From NCBI GenBank assembly GCA_007570785.1, contig ML664175.1, forward strand, positions 12,804,687-12,868,686: DNA of 64,000 bases, written 5' to 3'. Position 1 is the first letter of the stretch. Each line of letters begins with the position of its first letter. The position numbers and the translations under genes were made by a program. Positions 23,966-36,261 of the stretch are shown here, piece after piece. The notes below the pieces were generated by a model that saw only the letters and a list, made by a program, of their open reading frames with translations, ran no database searches and had not been told where the DNA came from. This DNA comes from Antilocapra americana (Eukaryota; Chordata; Mammalia; Artiodactyla; Antilocapridae).

Positions 23966-24918
23966 ATTATTTTTTAGAGTAGAAAAGAATGTTTCTTTAA
24001 TACTAAGGATTATTTAAGCCAATAAATATGATGAGCAAACTGGAAATGCAATCAATGACCACTTTATAACTACCCTCTGAAAGAAGAGCTTGAAAATGAC
24101 CTGCACAATGGCAGCTCCATTAGGATAAGCCCTAAGAGAACAACTTTGAGAGGGATAGTACTCATTGGAATATATGTTTAGTGCTGATGAAGAAGACATT
24201 TGAGACAATGATAAGAAAATGTGTGCGTAAATTTCAGAAGACATGTGTACATTAAACAAAACTCTTCAAGGCTGCTGCACTCTCCACTGTATAATTTTAT
24301 AGGCAGATTGTTATTGTTGCTTATGAGCATATAAATTCAGTGATGTTTGGCAGCTCACTAATAATTTTTGAAAAAAATAAAGTATCCTTTCTACATAGGC
24401 TGAAGATGTCTTTGCTAGTTAAGCTTGAGGGTAAAACTGGATACAATTATATATTCATTTAATTATTCATAACTTGAGTCTGAAATGAATGTGTATCTAT
24501 TTTTCACTTATTCACTTTATAAAATTCAAAACTAAACCCAGTAGCAGCTTTGTCTTTGGTATGGTGACAAGTTTCTTTTCTACAGTGAACCAGTAAAAGA
24601 TATTGTTCCAATAAGAATTTCTGCTTCCCAGTTTCAGAAAATTCAAATTGGACTGCCTACATACATTACACCTCACTGTTGGATGATGCGGCCACATTCT
24701 ACAGAATAGATTCAGGGAAGCATCAGCTTACATTCCTATGAAATATTTCTATGCATAGAGTTGGAATGTGGCCATTTAAAAGGAAAATGGCTGATTTACT
24801 GGAGTATTTCAGTCTGTAGGATTTTAAAAATTCAACTCATTCAGGGAAATAGCTAGGTTATGGGTTAAAGTCATATGAGAATAAGAGTTCAGATCTGGAT
24901 GTGATCATGTTTGTTGGG
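23966..24918. other. Intergenic, no recognised feature
   Basis: AT-rich sequence without a recognisable exon or repeat family. Confidence 0.5.
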
Positions 24919-25352
24919 GACAGTTCAGTTCAGTTGCTCAGTCGTGTCTGACTCTTTGTGACCCCATGCACTGCAGCATGCCAGGCCTCCCTGACCATCA
25001 CCAACTCCTGGAGTTTACCCAAACTCATGTCCATTGAGTCGGTGATGCCATCCAACATCTCATTTTCTGTTTTCCCCTTCTCCTCCTGTCTTCAATCTTT
25101 CCTAGCATCAGTGTTTTTCCAAATGAGTCAGCTCTTTGCATCAGGTGGCCAAAATATTGGAATTTCAGCTTCAACATCAGTCCTTCCAATGAACATTCAG
25201 GATTGATTTCCTTTAGGATGGACTGGTTGGATTACCTTGAAGTCCAAGGGACTCTCAAGAGTCTTCTCCAACACCACAGTTCAAAAGCATCAATTCTTCA
25301 GTGCTCAGCTTTCTTTGTAGTCCAACTCTCACATCCATACCTGACTACTGCG
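24919..25352 (-). mobile_element. BovB LINE 3' end
   Basis: Reverse-oriented BovB 3' end: starts at the closing cagttcagttcag and runs through gactggttggattacc and cacatccatacctgactac. Strongly 5'-truncated. The reading frames on the opposite strand over it are by-products of this repeat. Confidence 0.93.
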
Positions 25353-25365
25353 GAGAATAGGGATG

Positions 25366-25662
25366 TGCATTTCATGCAATGCAGGAGACCCTGGATCAAT
25401 TCCTGGGTCAGGAATATTCCCTGGAGAAGGGATAAGTAATCCACTCCAGTATTCTTAGGCTTCCCTGGTGGCTCAGATAGTAAAGAATTGCCTGCAATGT
25501 GGGAGACCTGGGTTTGATCCCTGGGAAGATCCCCTGCAGGAAGGCATGACAACCCATTTCAGCATTCTTGCCTGGAGAATCCCATGGACAGAGGAGCCTG
25601 GCAGGCTACCATCCAGGGGTCTCAAAGAGTTGGACATGACTGAGTGATTAAAGCACAGCATA
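25366..25662 (+). repeat. BOV-A2-type SINE (dimeric)
   Basis: Two Bov-A-type units in series: the first around cctggatcaattcctggg, the second beginning ggcttccctggtggctcag and continuing through gaatcccatggacagagg to a closing gacatgactgagtgatt. It directly follows the BovB 3' fragment. Confidence 0.9.
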
Positions 25663-25741
25663 CCTTAGACTATTATCAAAATTAATACTGTGAACAAAGC
25701 TTAAAGTCCATATTCAAGTCCTATATGAAGATATTAATGCC

Positions 25742-25917
25742 TGCTGGTCCAGTGGCTAAGACTCCACGTTCCTAATGCAAGGGGCCCTGTTTTGATCCCT
25801 GGTCAGGGAACTAGATCCCATAGGCCACAACTAGCAGTTCATATACTGTAACTAAAAGATCCTGCATGCTGCAATTAACACTGGGCCCAGTCACATAAAT
25901 AAATGCTTTTAAAAAGA
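25742..25917 (+). repeat. CHR-type SINE
   Basis: ctgctggtccagtggctaag, gatccctggtcagggaac, and catgctgcaattaac identify a cetartiodactyl tRNA-derived SINE, ending in an AT-rich tail. Confidence 0.85.
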
Positions 25918-27888
25918 TGTTGATGCAGTCTCATAAAGGAAATGGCAAATGAGTTTAAAACTATCAGATGGTATACAGTTTATAACATAAAAGCCCAAAC
26001 TTTGGCAAAATCATGGCAACAAATACATTAGCGATCATGATTATCATCTGGGAAGATGATGGGCAGAGATCCATCTACCCTGAATGGGAGTCATTACCAA
26101 AGTATCACTCCACTTATTAATTAATGCCTTTGCAAACATATGAGACATAGTATTACTATGCTTGGATTATAACTAAAATACAGACTCATTTTGAAGCGGG
26201 AAGTAGATTTTACTCTTCCTTCTCTCCTTTAAGATATGAAATCTTTTTAGCAGTATGACCATCTAAAATTAGAAACATACAAATAACTAATTGCCTTCAA
26301 TTAAAAAAGCAGAGTTTGATTGATTATTGATGATGATTTTTACCAGTGTTAATGATTTTGTAATTTTTTCTGGGCCGGGTAACCAAAAGTGGGAATTAAT
26401 AACTAAAGTGAACTGTCCCACAGCCAGTTACATTTTCTGCATTGAGATTAACATAAAATTAGATACAGCACTGTTGTTCACCAAAGCATTAACAACTTAT
26501 TCTGCATCTTTAGAGCTGAAGTACAATTTTACTTTGTTCAAGAAAACAAGTAAGTGCATTTTAAAAGACACAAACAATTTGGGGTCAATTGGGAATTTCA
26601 TTCTACTTAATGAAAAATGTTAACATGGCTATGTTAAGGCAGATGCATTTTTATTTTATATGAATATAAAAATCAAAAGTTTGTATTATCTAATCCACTA
26701 CTGTGATGGGCTAAGTGTTCTACAAATGTATTTCCCAAAATACTTTAACCTCCTAAAAGTAACTACCTCAGCTGAGAGAATCTAGGTGATATTATTTATA
26801 TTTTGAAACACTGGAAACTCTGTAAATAAATAAAATGTACTCACTCAAATTCTTGTTAATCAATTTCAGTAAAACTGATGAGAAAATATTAATATTATAA
26901 TATTCTTTTTCACTTACACAGTTCCCTTATAATACTTAATGACAAACATCTTTCTTCTAATGTAATTACTAAAGAACCATATTATAGTTACTAAAAACAA
27001 AGAATACTTTGTAGTTTTAGGTGTTTATAAAATGAGGAGAGATGAAAAGATAGAAGGTTGGCATGAATTATCATCTTTCTTTAATCTCTGAAATTTTAGA
27101 GTATTAAAACTCTTCAGAAGGTCTCCATTAAGAGGAACTTTATGTATATAATATTATACATACACACACACACACACAACTATATATGAGATGCTATTCC
27201 ATCTGACAATAACCTTACCCAGGCACTATTTACAAATATTGTATCTAATGTTCTTGTATGTAGTTTGGGATATGAGAGAGTGTGGGGGTGAATTTAAATC
27301 AATAAGATGACTAATGCCTGAAACTGCATTATTAGTCTTTCCTTAATTAGCTTATGGCACTGGTTCCTTTTAGAATGCAATTAATTTTTCATAGAATGGC
27401 TTAACAGATAAACCTTATGTGAAAATAGAAGGCCAGGACTGAACTGGGATTAGGAGAGGCATTTTAGTTCTTATTTCGCTACAGTCTCTGTGACCCTGGG
27501 CAAGTAACCTATGTCCCCTAGAACTTCAGTTTTCTTGTCAGTAATTTATGAGGTACCAGAGACTCATTTTTACCTAAGTTAGCATTTTGTCTGAAGTTGG
27601 GCTTATCATTTCATTAAATTTTAGGAATTCATGAAAATGTTAAGTGAATGTTTAAGAACAAACATCTGAAAATTACATGCATTACATGTTATCTATCTTT
27701 TTAAAAAATGGCATAAAAAAAGAAGACAATCCAAATACATAAATAAAACCCATGCTAGGTCATAGGAAAGATACTTTAAAGCATCTGAATATTTACCAGG
27801 GATATTGGTATTTACAGTTTGCAAGCTCGTATAATACAGTAGACAGTCTTGAACTCAGAATCAGCAAATTTCCTTTAAAATTCCAACT
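25918..27888. other. Intergenic, mostly unrecognised
   Basis: No gene. A MIR-like segment is plausible at about 27,430-27,570 (gaccctgggcaagtaacc, then ttcagttttcttgtcag). A CA-repeat lies at 27,160-27,178. Short ORFs here show no family resemblance. Confidence 0.5.
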
Positions 27889-28475
27889 TGGGACTTCCTG
27901 GTATGCAGTGAATAAGAATCCACCTGCCAGTGCAGGGGATATGGGTTCAATCCCTGGTCTGGGAAGATTCCACGTGCTGAGGAGCAACTAAGCCCCTGCA
28001 ACACAACTCCTGAGCCTTGTGCTCCAGAGCCTGGGGCCTGCCAGCTACTGAGTCTGTGTGCTGCCCCTGCCGAAGCCTGTGCACATACCACCTGTGCTCT
28101 GCACCAGGAGACGCCATCACAATGAGAAGCCTGAGCACCACAAGGAAGAGGAGCCTCTACTTGCTGCCGCTGCTGCTGTGTCCAACTCTGCGACCCCACA
28201 GACGGCAGCCCACTAGGCTCCTCCATCACTGGGACTCTCCAGGCAAGAATACTGGAGTGGGTTGCCATGTCCTTCTTCAATGAATGCATGCATGCTAAGT
28301 CACTTCAGTCGTCCCCAACTCTGTGCGACCCCATGGACCGCAGCCCACCAGGCTTCTCTGTAGACGGGATTCTCTAGGCAAGAATACTGGAGCGGGTTGC
28401 CATGTCCTTCTCTGCTGTACTTGCTACAACTAAAGAAAGTCCACACACAGCAATGAAGAATAAGCACAGCCCCCC
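27889..28475 (+). repeat. CHR-type SINE split by inserted Bov-tA SINEs
   Basis: The CHR body runs from gggacttcctggtatgc (27,891) to about 28,159, is interrupted, and resumes at about 28,418 with caactaaagaaagtccacac to about 28,475. The insert carries two reverse-oriented Bov-tA units. The string tacttgct appears at both junctions (28,159 and 28,423 region), consistent with a target-site duplication. Confidence 0.88.
28166..28417 (-). repeat. Two Bov-tA SINE units inserted in CHR SINE
   Basis: Two head-to-tail reverse Bov-tA units, each ending with the motif gcaagaatactggag and gggttgccatgtccttct (at about 28,243-28,275 and 28,379-28,412). They form one insertion block inside the older CHR SINE. 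Confidence 0.88.
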
Positions 28476-31400
28476 TCTGCCCGCCCTCCCCACCAAATTC
28501 CAACTTGACTACTGAATTTGTAAGTCTCCTCCCTTCTCCTCAATGCAACATGCATTCTCTAAGACTAGGAAACAGGTACTGTTAAATGAAGAAACAGATG
28601 GCAATCTTAGGGAGTCTTAGGAATTGTGTTGATCATTTTTGTTTAAGGACCATTCTGAAAATGAGGAGTTGCTTCAAAGTTTAGTTTATAAGCGCGCCTC
28701 TTCTGATAATAGTTTTGGCTTCAGTTCTTTATTTGACCTAGAGGTAGAGAAAACACATGCTGGATTGAAATCACTTGAAACTTGTTCCTCTTTTGGATCT
28801 TAATAATTCTTTGTGTTTTGACTATTTTAAAAAGTCATTCTCTATATAACCAATTTCTTGGCATAGCTATCTATTTTAAAAGTGTTAATGAAAATGTACA
28901 TATTTTCAGGTTCTTATAGCTAGAATACATTTTCTAAAGGTGTCCCAGAGCCTCCTAAATAAGGGATCTTTTTGTTAAATCAATAAATCTATCAAAAAGT
29001 AAGCTTTTCACTTCAATACATTTTAGGAAGAAAAAAAAAACAACTCACAGGTGGAAGTCTTTATTGCCCTTCCTCCCCCACATCCTCATAAATTGGTTTG
29101 GTGTTTAATTTTTGATCTAGGAAAGAATAATTCATTTTTATCTTCATTTAATTTTAATAGTCAAGGAGTAGTCTACAGAGATTGAATAAATTTAATCCTT
29201 CTGCAATTAGTGTCAAATTAATTCATTCTGGATGTGGATAACTAAAGAAATACAGACCCTCCCACACACTGACAGAAACCTTTATCAGGTTTAATGTTTT
29301 ATGTAAATGATCCTACTAGAAAGGAAGCTTGTCTTGTCTCTCCCTCCTCCCTTTCTGTCCTCATTAATTGTTTGTTTTTAAACAAAAGTTTCTTGGAGGA
29401 CTGTAGTCTTCCTTGGATCAACTGTGTGATCCTACAAGAATAATATTCTGCCACTGATTTGGCTCCTTTGGGTAGAGAAATGAAAATTTTTTCCCCTAAT
29501 AAAATTCACTTAACTTCTGTGGGCTGCTTTAGCAAGGATGGTATGGTCAGGCATCCTGAGGACGATCTGGCTCTGTCTTGTGGGCAACAAGCAGATAGGG
29601 TTATGGTAAGGAGCGATTGTTTCACACAACATTATCCATCCAGCTCATCCCAGCCTTGCCATCCGAGGATGATTTCCTGAGAAAGACTGTTTTCCCTCCT
29701 ATTTACCGAGAAGCCCAGACACAAAAAGCTACCAAGTAGGTCGGCATCCAAAACATTTAAAACTCTTTCTTCTTTCTTTCCTTTCAAATTAGCATTTGGG
29801 ATTATATGTTTGTTGTAAATATAGGTTTTATAATTAACCATCTTAATAGATGAAGAGCATAACAATCTAATACTCTTTTTTTAATTACTTATACAGCTAT
29901 AAATGCAGAGTGGCAATTGCTAAACATGACTCATCAAAGTTTCTTTTAAAAGATAATTTAGTTATCTCTTGTCAAGTCACTATTTAATGTTACTTTCTAT
30001 ATTTGCTGTGATAAGCATTAAAATTTGTATATTGGTTGATAAATCATTGTTTAGGAGTGTCTAAAGGGTTCAGTAAATGGTATGAAATTGCCATAGTATA
30101 ATAAATGGTTATTTGATAATGAATGAAATTGTTTGAAAATACTGTTAAAATGTCAAGTTTAAACATATACATCATTACTCAAAAGGAAGGCAAACATGGA
30201 AACCACAGTGACATCATAAATATACTGCAATAAACACATTTATTTATACTGAGCAAGTTGTAGGTACTTTGTATAAATGTGCACGAATTGATATATGAAG
30301 TTAATTTCAATCTGCAAAAGTAATTGCATTGGTTTAACTTATTTAACTCTCCTTACAATAATATTTACTGCAGAAAAAGAAGGTAAAGAAATAAATGATG
30401 ATAAATAGATAAAATACATAGGAAATGGGAATTGTTTTACAATTTAATTATACTGTCACATAAAATTATCACACAAATACACCAACCCGACAGCAGAAAT
30501 ACATTACAACTCTATTATCTAATGCAGAGAACAGTTTTTTTTGTTGGCTATTATTTCATTTGCACATTTAAAATAATTTTGTTTTCTTTCCCACCAGCAT
30601 GAAATGTTAAACAATCTCAAAAGCAAAACAGAGTAAGTTGGAAACAAAAACTGCCTACAGGAAATGCTTTGCTTTGTCCAATATTATGAAGATTGACACA
30701 ACAATCTAAGAAAAGGGCAACAAAAGTATGCCATCCCTCATGATTGATAAATAGAAGAAATATAAACTCAAGATAGAAAGTGAAGTTAATTGATTTGTTA
30801 GACTTCAGAACTCACAGGAAGTGTGAAAATAACTTAGTAGCTGTACAGCTTAAATGGCCTAACATTTCATTTTGGGATAAATAAATATACACGGCATACA
30901 AAACTAATTCAAACATGTATTTCCTAACACTTTCTAGCCTTATGCTAGATACTGGGGCATTATTTTGGCTCTGTCCTTAAAAAGCTAACCATTTAGTAAG
31001 GGAGATGAGACATGTTCATAAGAAATAAGGCTTTTATGTCACAGTTGGTTATTTATTGATTGATTTGTATATGTATCAGGTTGTTTTGCTCTATGTTTCC
31101 AAGCCATAAACTGTGACCAGAATATAGTGCCAAAAGCTTTCTATTAAAAATCCTAAAAAAAAAAATCCTGAACTTTGGTACCAATTTTTGTCTCTGATAT
31201 CTAATCCTAAAAATCCTGCAACATATTTGTTAATATCTAATTCTGTAACATTACTTAGGGTATTAGGGCAAGAATAATTTTATTTAGTCTAGAAAATACA
31301 AAGTTGAAAAGTACAAGCTTTAGTTTGAGAAAAGTGAACTACTCAAAGGGAAAAAGTAATGGAAGGAATGAGAATTAAAAATAATTATCGAAGTGAAAAC

Positions 31401-33570
31401 TTAAAGGCTTAATACAACTAATAATATACAGTGATTTAAAAGCATATCCTGCAGTTTTTTCATGAGTGTCAAATATTTACCCAGGGCCAATAAACTAACT
31501 TTTTAGATGGTATTTAGTATTTATGAAATAAAGCCATATTTCTCTTTCATTTCTATCAATATCCATTCAAATAGAAGGTAAATTGATGGGTCTTAAACAG
31601 TTGAGGGGTTAAATAAGACTGTAACACATACTTGGATCTTAACAAACTAGAGTTATTCTTCTAATTTGTTATCAAATGACTAGTGGGGAAACATAAACGA
31701 CAAATGAAAAACAAGAAAATTTTCACAGGTTCAGTTGACCACTCAGGACTTATCTGAAACTAAGTATGCTATTTTCTAAGCTAAGGAAATCTCTGATAAT
31801 TTTCTGATCACTGTAATTGAAACATTTTTAATAGTAGAAGTTTTAAAGAGTCATTTTACTGTTTTGTCTGTTGATATGTATGTGTATATATAGTCATTCT
31901 ATGTAGATTTATTTAGGTATAGCCTCTATTACATGTACATTTTCAGTGGGTAACATTTCTTTCTTAAGTAAAATAAGCAGAGGTAATGATGAATACAGTT
32001 GCAACAGCATTCAAATAGTTTAAAATTTTAAAATAAGAATACAAATTTTTAGTATTTTATTTCTACTTTTATTACTGTTAAAAGATTCTTTTTAATGTCA
32101 GATGTAATGATTAGATAAATGTAAACATAATTCTTATTAGAGAGCTATATCTGATTTTTCTTAATGGCATGATATATGATAATTAAAGTGTGCTTTAAAT
32201 CTTAAGGGCTTCCAGGCTATTTTGGCTCCAGTTGGTGAATTCATTTATAAAAGAAAAGAAGCAGACATTGAAATAGGTAAAATACAATAATAAAAGTAAT
32301 TCAGACATGACAATGGAAAATGGAGATGCTTAAAAAGAAAATTTAGAGTATCAGATATTGATGAGAGTAGAATCATAAAATGTTATTCCTAGAATGGTTT
32401 TCATATTCCTATAAATTAAATAAACTGACTCACTTCTGAACATTAGGGTTTTCAAAATGATATGTATATACTGAAAATATGATCTTTTTTATTGGCTATT
32501 GCTACAGAAAGGGTCATAAGTAATGCCAGCCATTATTAGAATTTAGAAGACATCATTTATTATACTTCAGAATGGGCTGTTATATACAATCGTTATTTAA
32601 GAAAATATTGAACATGGGATGTAGTTAACTTCTAACATATTGGAAATATCATTAATTTAAAATTCAAATTCCTCTATTCTCAAAAAGTGTGGTGTTTAAC
32701 TGCTGTAAAAAATTTATACCCCATCTTAAATTTAAACATAAAACTCAAGAAAGATAACCAGTGTTGTAAAACAGAAGTGCCTCTATCTCTCTGAACACAT
32801 ACGATGCTATCATGCTATCACAGAACTCTTGCCTTTCTTTTCTAACATCCTCTCAGTATTAACGCTTTCACTAATCCTAGTACTGTTGTTACTGCTCCTT
32901 CCTGCCCCTTCATGACACCAATTTCTCATTTGACAGACTTTCCTAAACTGTGTCATTTGGGCCCCTGTTCTGTGTGACTGTGTGTGAAATTGCAAGAATA
33001 GGGTAAATTCTATTCCTCTTCCCTAAGATTAGAAGTGGATCACATAATAGCCCACTCCCCTTATTTATACAGAAATTACATTCAAGTCAGGTCAAATTAA
33101 AATAGAAAATTACCAGTTGTGTCTGCCTTTTACATCAGTAGAAGTATGGATCCTGAAATGCTGCACAGACCTGCCATGGATACCTGTAAAATCCTACAGG
33201 GAGGGACTTCTCTAAGATGTGAAAAGTAGTGGTCAAGCTTAGATAAAAATTCTCTCTGTCAAGAAATCCATGCCTGGTTCTTTTTCCCTAGGGACCTTCT
33301 ACTCTATCTTCCTACAGCAGGAAAGCTATCAAGAGAAAGTTCATGATTGATTCCAATGAATTTTGCAGTTAATCATCGCTATAGAAGTTAACTACCCCTG
33401 AATGCTTTTTCGAACACCAAGTCTAAAGGACTCTTCCTTTACAATCTGTCACTAGATTTTTCTTACTGGTATCATCTCATCCTTAGATTACTACAGCAAT
33501 TTCTAGCTCATTTTTTGTCCTCTAGATTCTTTCTACTATAATCAGTGCTAATAATAGCACTGAACTAATC
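28476..33570. other. Intergenic, no recognised feature
   Basis: About 5 kb of AT-rich sequence with no young SINE or LINE, no CpG cluster and no exon that I can recognise. It is the longest repeat-poor stretch in the intergenic part, so conserved regulatory sequence is possible but not shown. Confidence 0.5.
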
Positions 33571-34720
33571 TACCTAAAACAGTTTTCTATTGCTGCCCAA
33601 CAAAGTACCACAAATTTAGTGGCTGAAAACACTCTTTTTAAATGTTCACAGTTCTGTGGGTCAGAAATCTGGACATAATGTGACTGGATTCTCTGTTTAG
33701 GGTTTCACAAAGCTATTAGTAAAAATGAGATATTGGCTGGGTTGCATTCCCATCTGGAAATGAGGCCCTCCTCCAGCTTATGTGGAGAGTTCAATTTCTT
33801 GTGATCATAAGACTCAGATTCCCATTTCTTACTGGCTAACAATTGGGAGATGCTTTTAGTTCCTTAAGGCCATTCTCATTCTCTGATAGGTAACCCTCTT
33901 TGTCTTCAAAGAGCAATCTTCCATCATACTTCAAATATTTCTAAGGAGTGACAGATCCCACTTAAGGGTTCATTGGATTAGATCAAGTCCATCCAGAATA
34001 ATCTACTTCCCTTAGAGTCAATAGTCACGAAATCAAAAGCTGATTACTCTTTGGAAGAAAGTCTATGACAAATCTAGACAGCATACTGAAGAGCAGAAAC
34101 ATCACTTTGCTGACAAAGGTCTATGTAGTCAAAGCTTCGGTTTTTCCAGTAGTCATATGTGGATATGTTTTGGACCATAAAGAATGCTGAGTGCCAAAGA
34201 ATTGATGCTTTTGAACTGTGGTGCTGGAGAAGACTCTTGAGAGTCCCTTGGACAGCAAAGAAATCAAACCAGTCAATCCTAAAGGAAATCAACCCTGAAT
34301 ATTCATTGGAAGGACTGATGCTGGAGCTGAAGCTCCAATTCTTTGCCACCTGATGGGAAGAACTGACTCATTGGAAAAGACTCTGATGCTGGGAAAGATT
34401 GAGGGCAAGAAGAAAAGGGGGCGACAGAGGATGAGAAGGTTGGATAGCATCCCTGACCCAATGGACATGAGTTTGAGCAACTTCAGAGAGATAGTGAAGG
34501 ACAGGAAAGCCTGGCATGCTGCAGTCCATGGGGCTGAAAAGAGTCAGGCATGACTTAGCAACCGAACAACAAAGATAACAATTCAATGCAACATAACCTA
34601 ATCACAGTTGTGATGTCCCACTCACACTCAAGGATAGGAATTAGACAAAGTGTATACTAGAGATTACTAGAACTAGGGGATCTTGGGGCCATCTTACAAT
34701 TCTATCTACCTATACAGTAA
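33571..34720 (+). repeat. Ancient mammalian repeat split by BovB
   Basis: Flanks of the BovB at 34.03-34.57 kb read as one old element: left part ctattgctgcccaacaaag, ccacaaatttagtggctg, cacagttctgtgggtcag; right part ending ggggccatcttacaattct. I recognise this as a widespread mammalian repeat but cannot settle its class (LTR or DNA element). Confidence 0.55.
34029..34572 (+). mobile_element. BovB LINE 3' end
   Basis: Sense BovB 3' part: gacaaatctagacagcatac, ttttccagtagtcatatg, gaagactcttgagagtccc, tgggaaagattgagggc, to gacttagcaaccgaacaac. Residual reverse transcriptase C-terminal codons are present but broken. Confidence 0.94.
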
Positions 34721-35234
34721 GTAGCTATTTAAATTGATCAACATTAAAAGCAAACCTAATTTCAGTGTTCTTTATTGCATCCTACTTCTTTCCTCTAGGT
34801 TCACTTTTCTCTTTGACAACATTATTTGTGATTTGACATTGATTATATTATTATTTGATAAGATCCTTTAGTGATTATTTTATTGAGGGTCAGTAACAGG
34901 GAAGCACTTTTAGTTGCCTAAAATAAAATGTCTTTATTTTAGTCTCACTTTTAAATTATAATTCAGACTTGGGTGGGATTCTAATTGACATTTACAGCTA
35001 CTTCTCTATTGCCTTCAGATATCTGAAGACTGAAGCTGGATATTAGTTCAATTGTACTTCCTTTGTAACTAATGTTTTCCCTCCTTGATGGGATTGAACA
35101 GTGATATTTTCTAGTTTCACAAATCTAAGTGTGTACTTATTTATTTTCCTCTTGGTTTCTAGAATACCTTTTCAATTTAAGGATTCCCATCTTTCTTAAA
35201 TTTTGTAAAATTCTGTATTTTTTCAAATGTTACT
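34721..35234. other. Intergenic, no recognised feature
   Basis: AT-rich sequence between two BovB copies; nothing recognised. Confidence 0.5.
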
Positions 35235-35962
35235 TCAGTCAGTTCAGTTCAGTCCCTCAGTTGCGTCTGACTCTTTGAGACCCCATGGACTGCAGCTTGT
35301 CAGGCTTCACTGTCCATCACCAACTCCTGGAGCCTACTCAAACGCATGAATGTTGCGCTGGTGATGCCATCCAACTATCTCATCCTCTGTCGTCTCCTTT
35401 TCCTCCCACCTTCAGTCTTTCCCAGTGTCAGGGTCTTTTCCAATGAGTTGATTCTTCACATCAGGTGGCCAAAGTACTGCAGTTTCAGCTTCAGCATTAG
35501 TCCTCCCAATGAAGATTCAGGACTGACTTCCTTTAAGACTGACTGGTTGGAACTCCTTGCAGTCCAAGGGACTCTCAAGAGTTTTCTCCAACACCACAGT
35601 TCAAAAGCATCAAAATTCTTTAGCACTCAGCTTTCTATATAGCCCAGCTCTCACATCCATACATGACTACTGGAAAAACCATAGCTTTACTAGATAGACC
35701 TTTGTTGGTAAAGTCATGTCTGCTTCTTAATATACTGTCTAGGTTGGTTATTGCTTTTCTTCCAAGGAGCAAGAGTCTTTTAATTTCATGGCTGCAGTCA
35801 CCATCTGCAGTGATTTTGGAGCCCCCAAAATAGTCTGCCACTGTTTCCCCATCTATTTGCCATGAAGTGATGGGACCGGGTGCTATGATCTTAGTTTTCT
35901 GAACGTTGAATTTTAAGCCAAATTTTTCACTCTCCTCTTTCACTTTCATTAGAAGCTCTTTA
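35235..35962 (-). mobile_element. BovB LINE, 3' half, interrupted by L1
   Basis: Reverse BovB 3' end from cagttcagttcagtccctc through KVKEESEKFGLKFNVQKTKI-type codons (read on the minus strand). It stops at 35,962 where an L1 begins and resumes on the far side at 42,693. The coding remnants include PITSWQIDGETV and DGDCSHEIKRLLLLGRKAI. Confidence 0.95.
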
Positions 35963-36040
35963 TTTTTATTTTTTTTTATTATTGTTTTTGCCATACATTG
36001 TCATGATATCACCATGGGTTTACATATGCTTCCCCTCCGG

Positions 36041-36068
36041 GTCCCCCCTCCCTCCTCCCCCCCCCCCG
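36041..36068 (-). other. L1 3' UTR G-rich tract
   Basis: On the minus (L1 sense) strand this is a run of G blocks, including about eleven consecutive G, separated by A or T. Polypurine tracts able to fold into G-quadruplexes are a known feature of L1 3' UTRs. Confidence 0.85.
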
Positions 36069-36261
36069 GGAAATCTCGCTGCACCAGTCCCGAGCATCAA
36101 TCCTGGGCTGGCGATTGATTAGACACATGACAATTAACATGCTTCAATGCCCTTCTCCCATCTCATCCCACCCTTACCCTCATCCACAAAGTCCACAAGT
36201 CTATTCTATACATCTGCGTTCCTTTTGTTGTCTCCCATGTTGGGTTCTCATTACTGTCTTT

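Noticed and set aside
29459..29680. 73-codon plus-strand frame in repeat-poor sequence
   Set aside because: Short, no recognised motif, no splice-site support; not distinguishable from chance.
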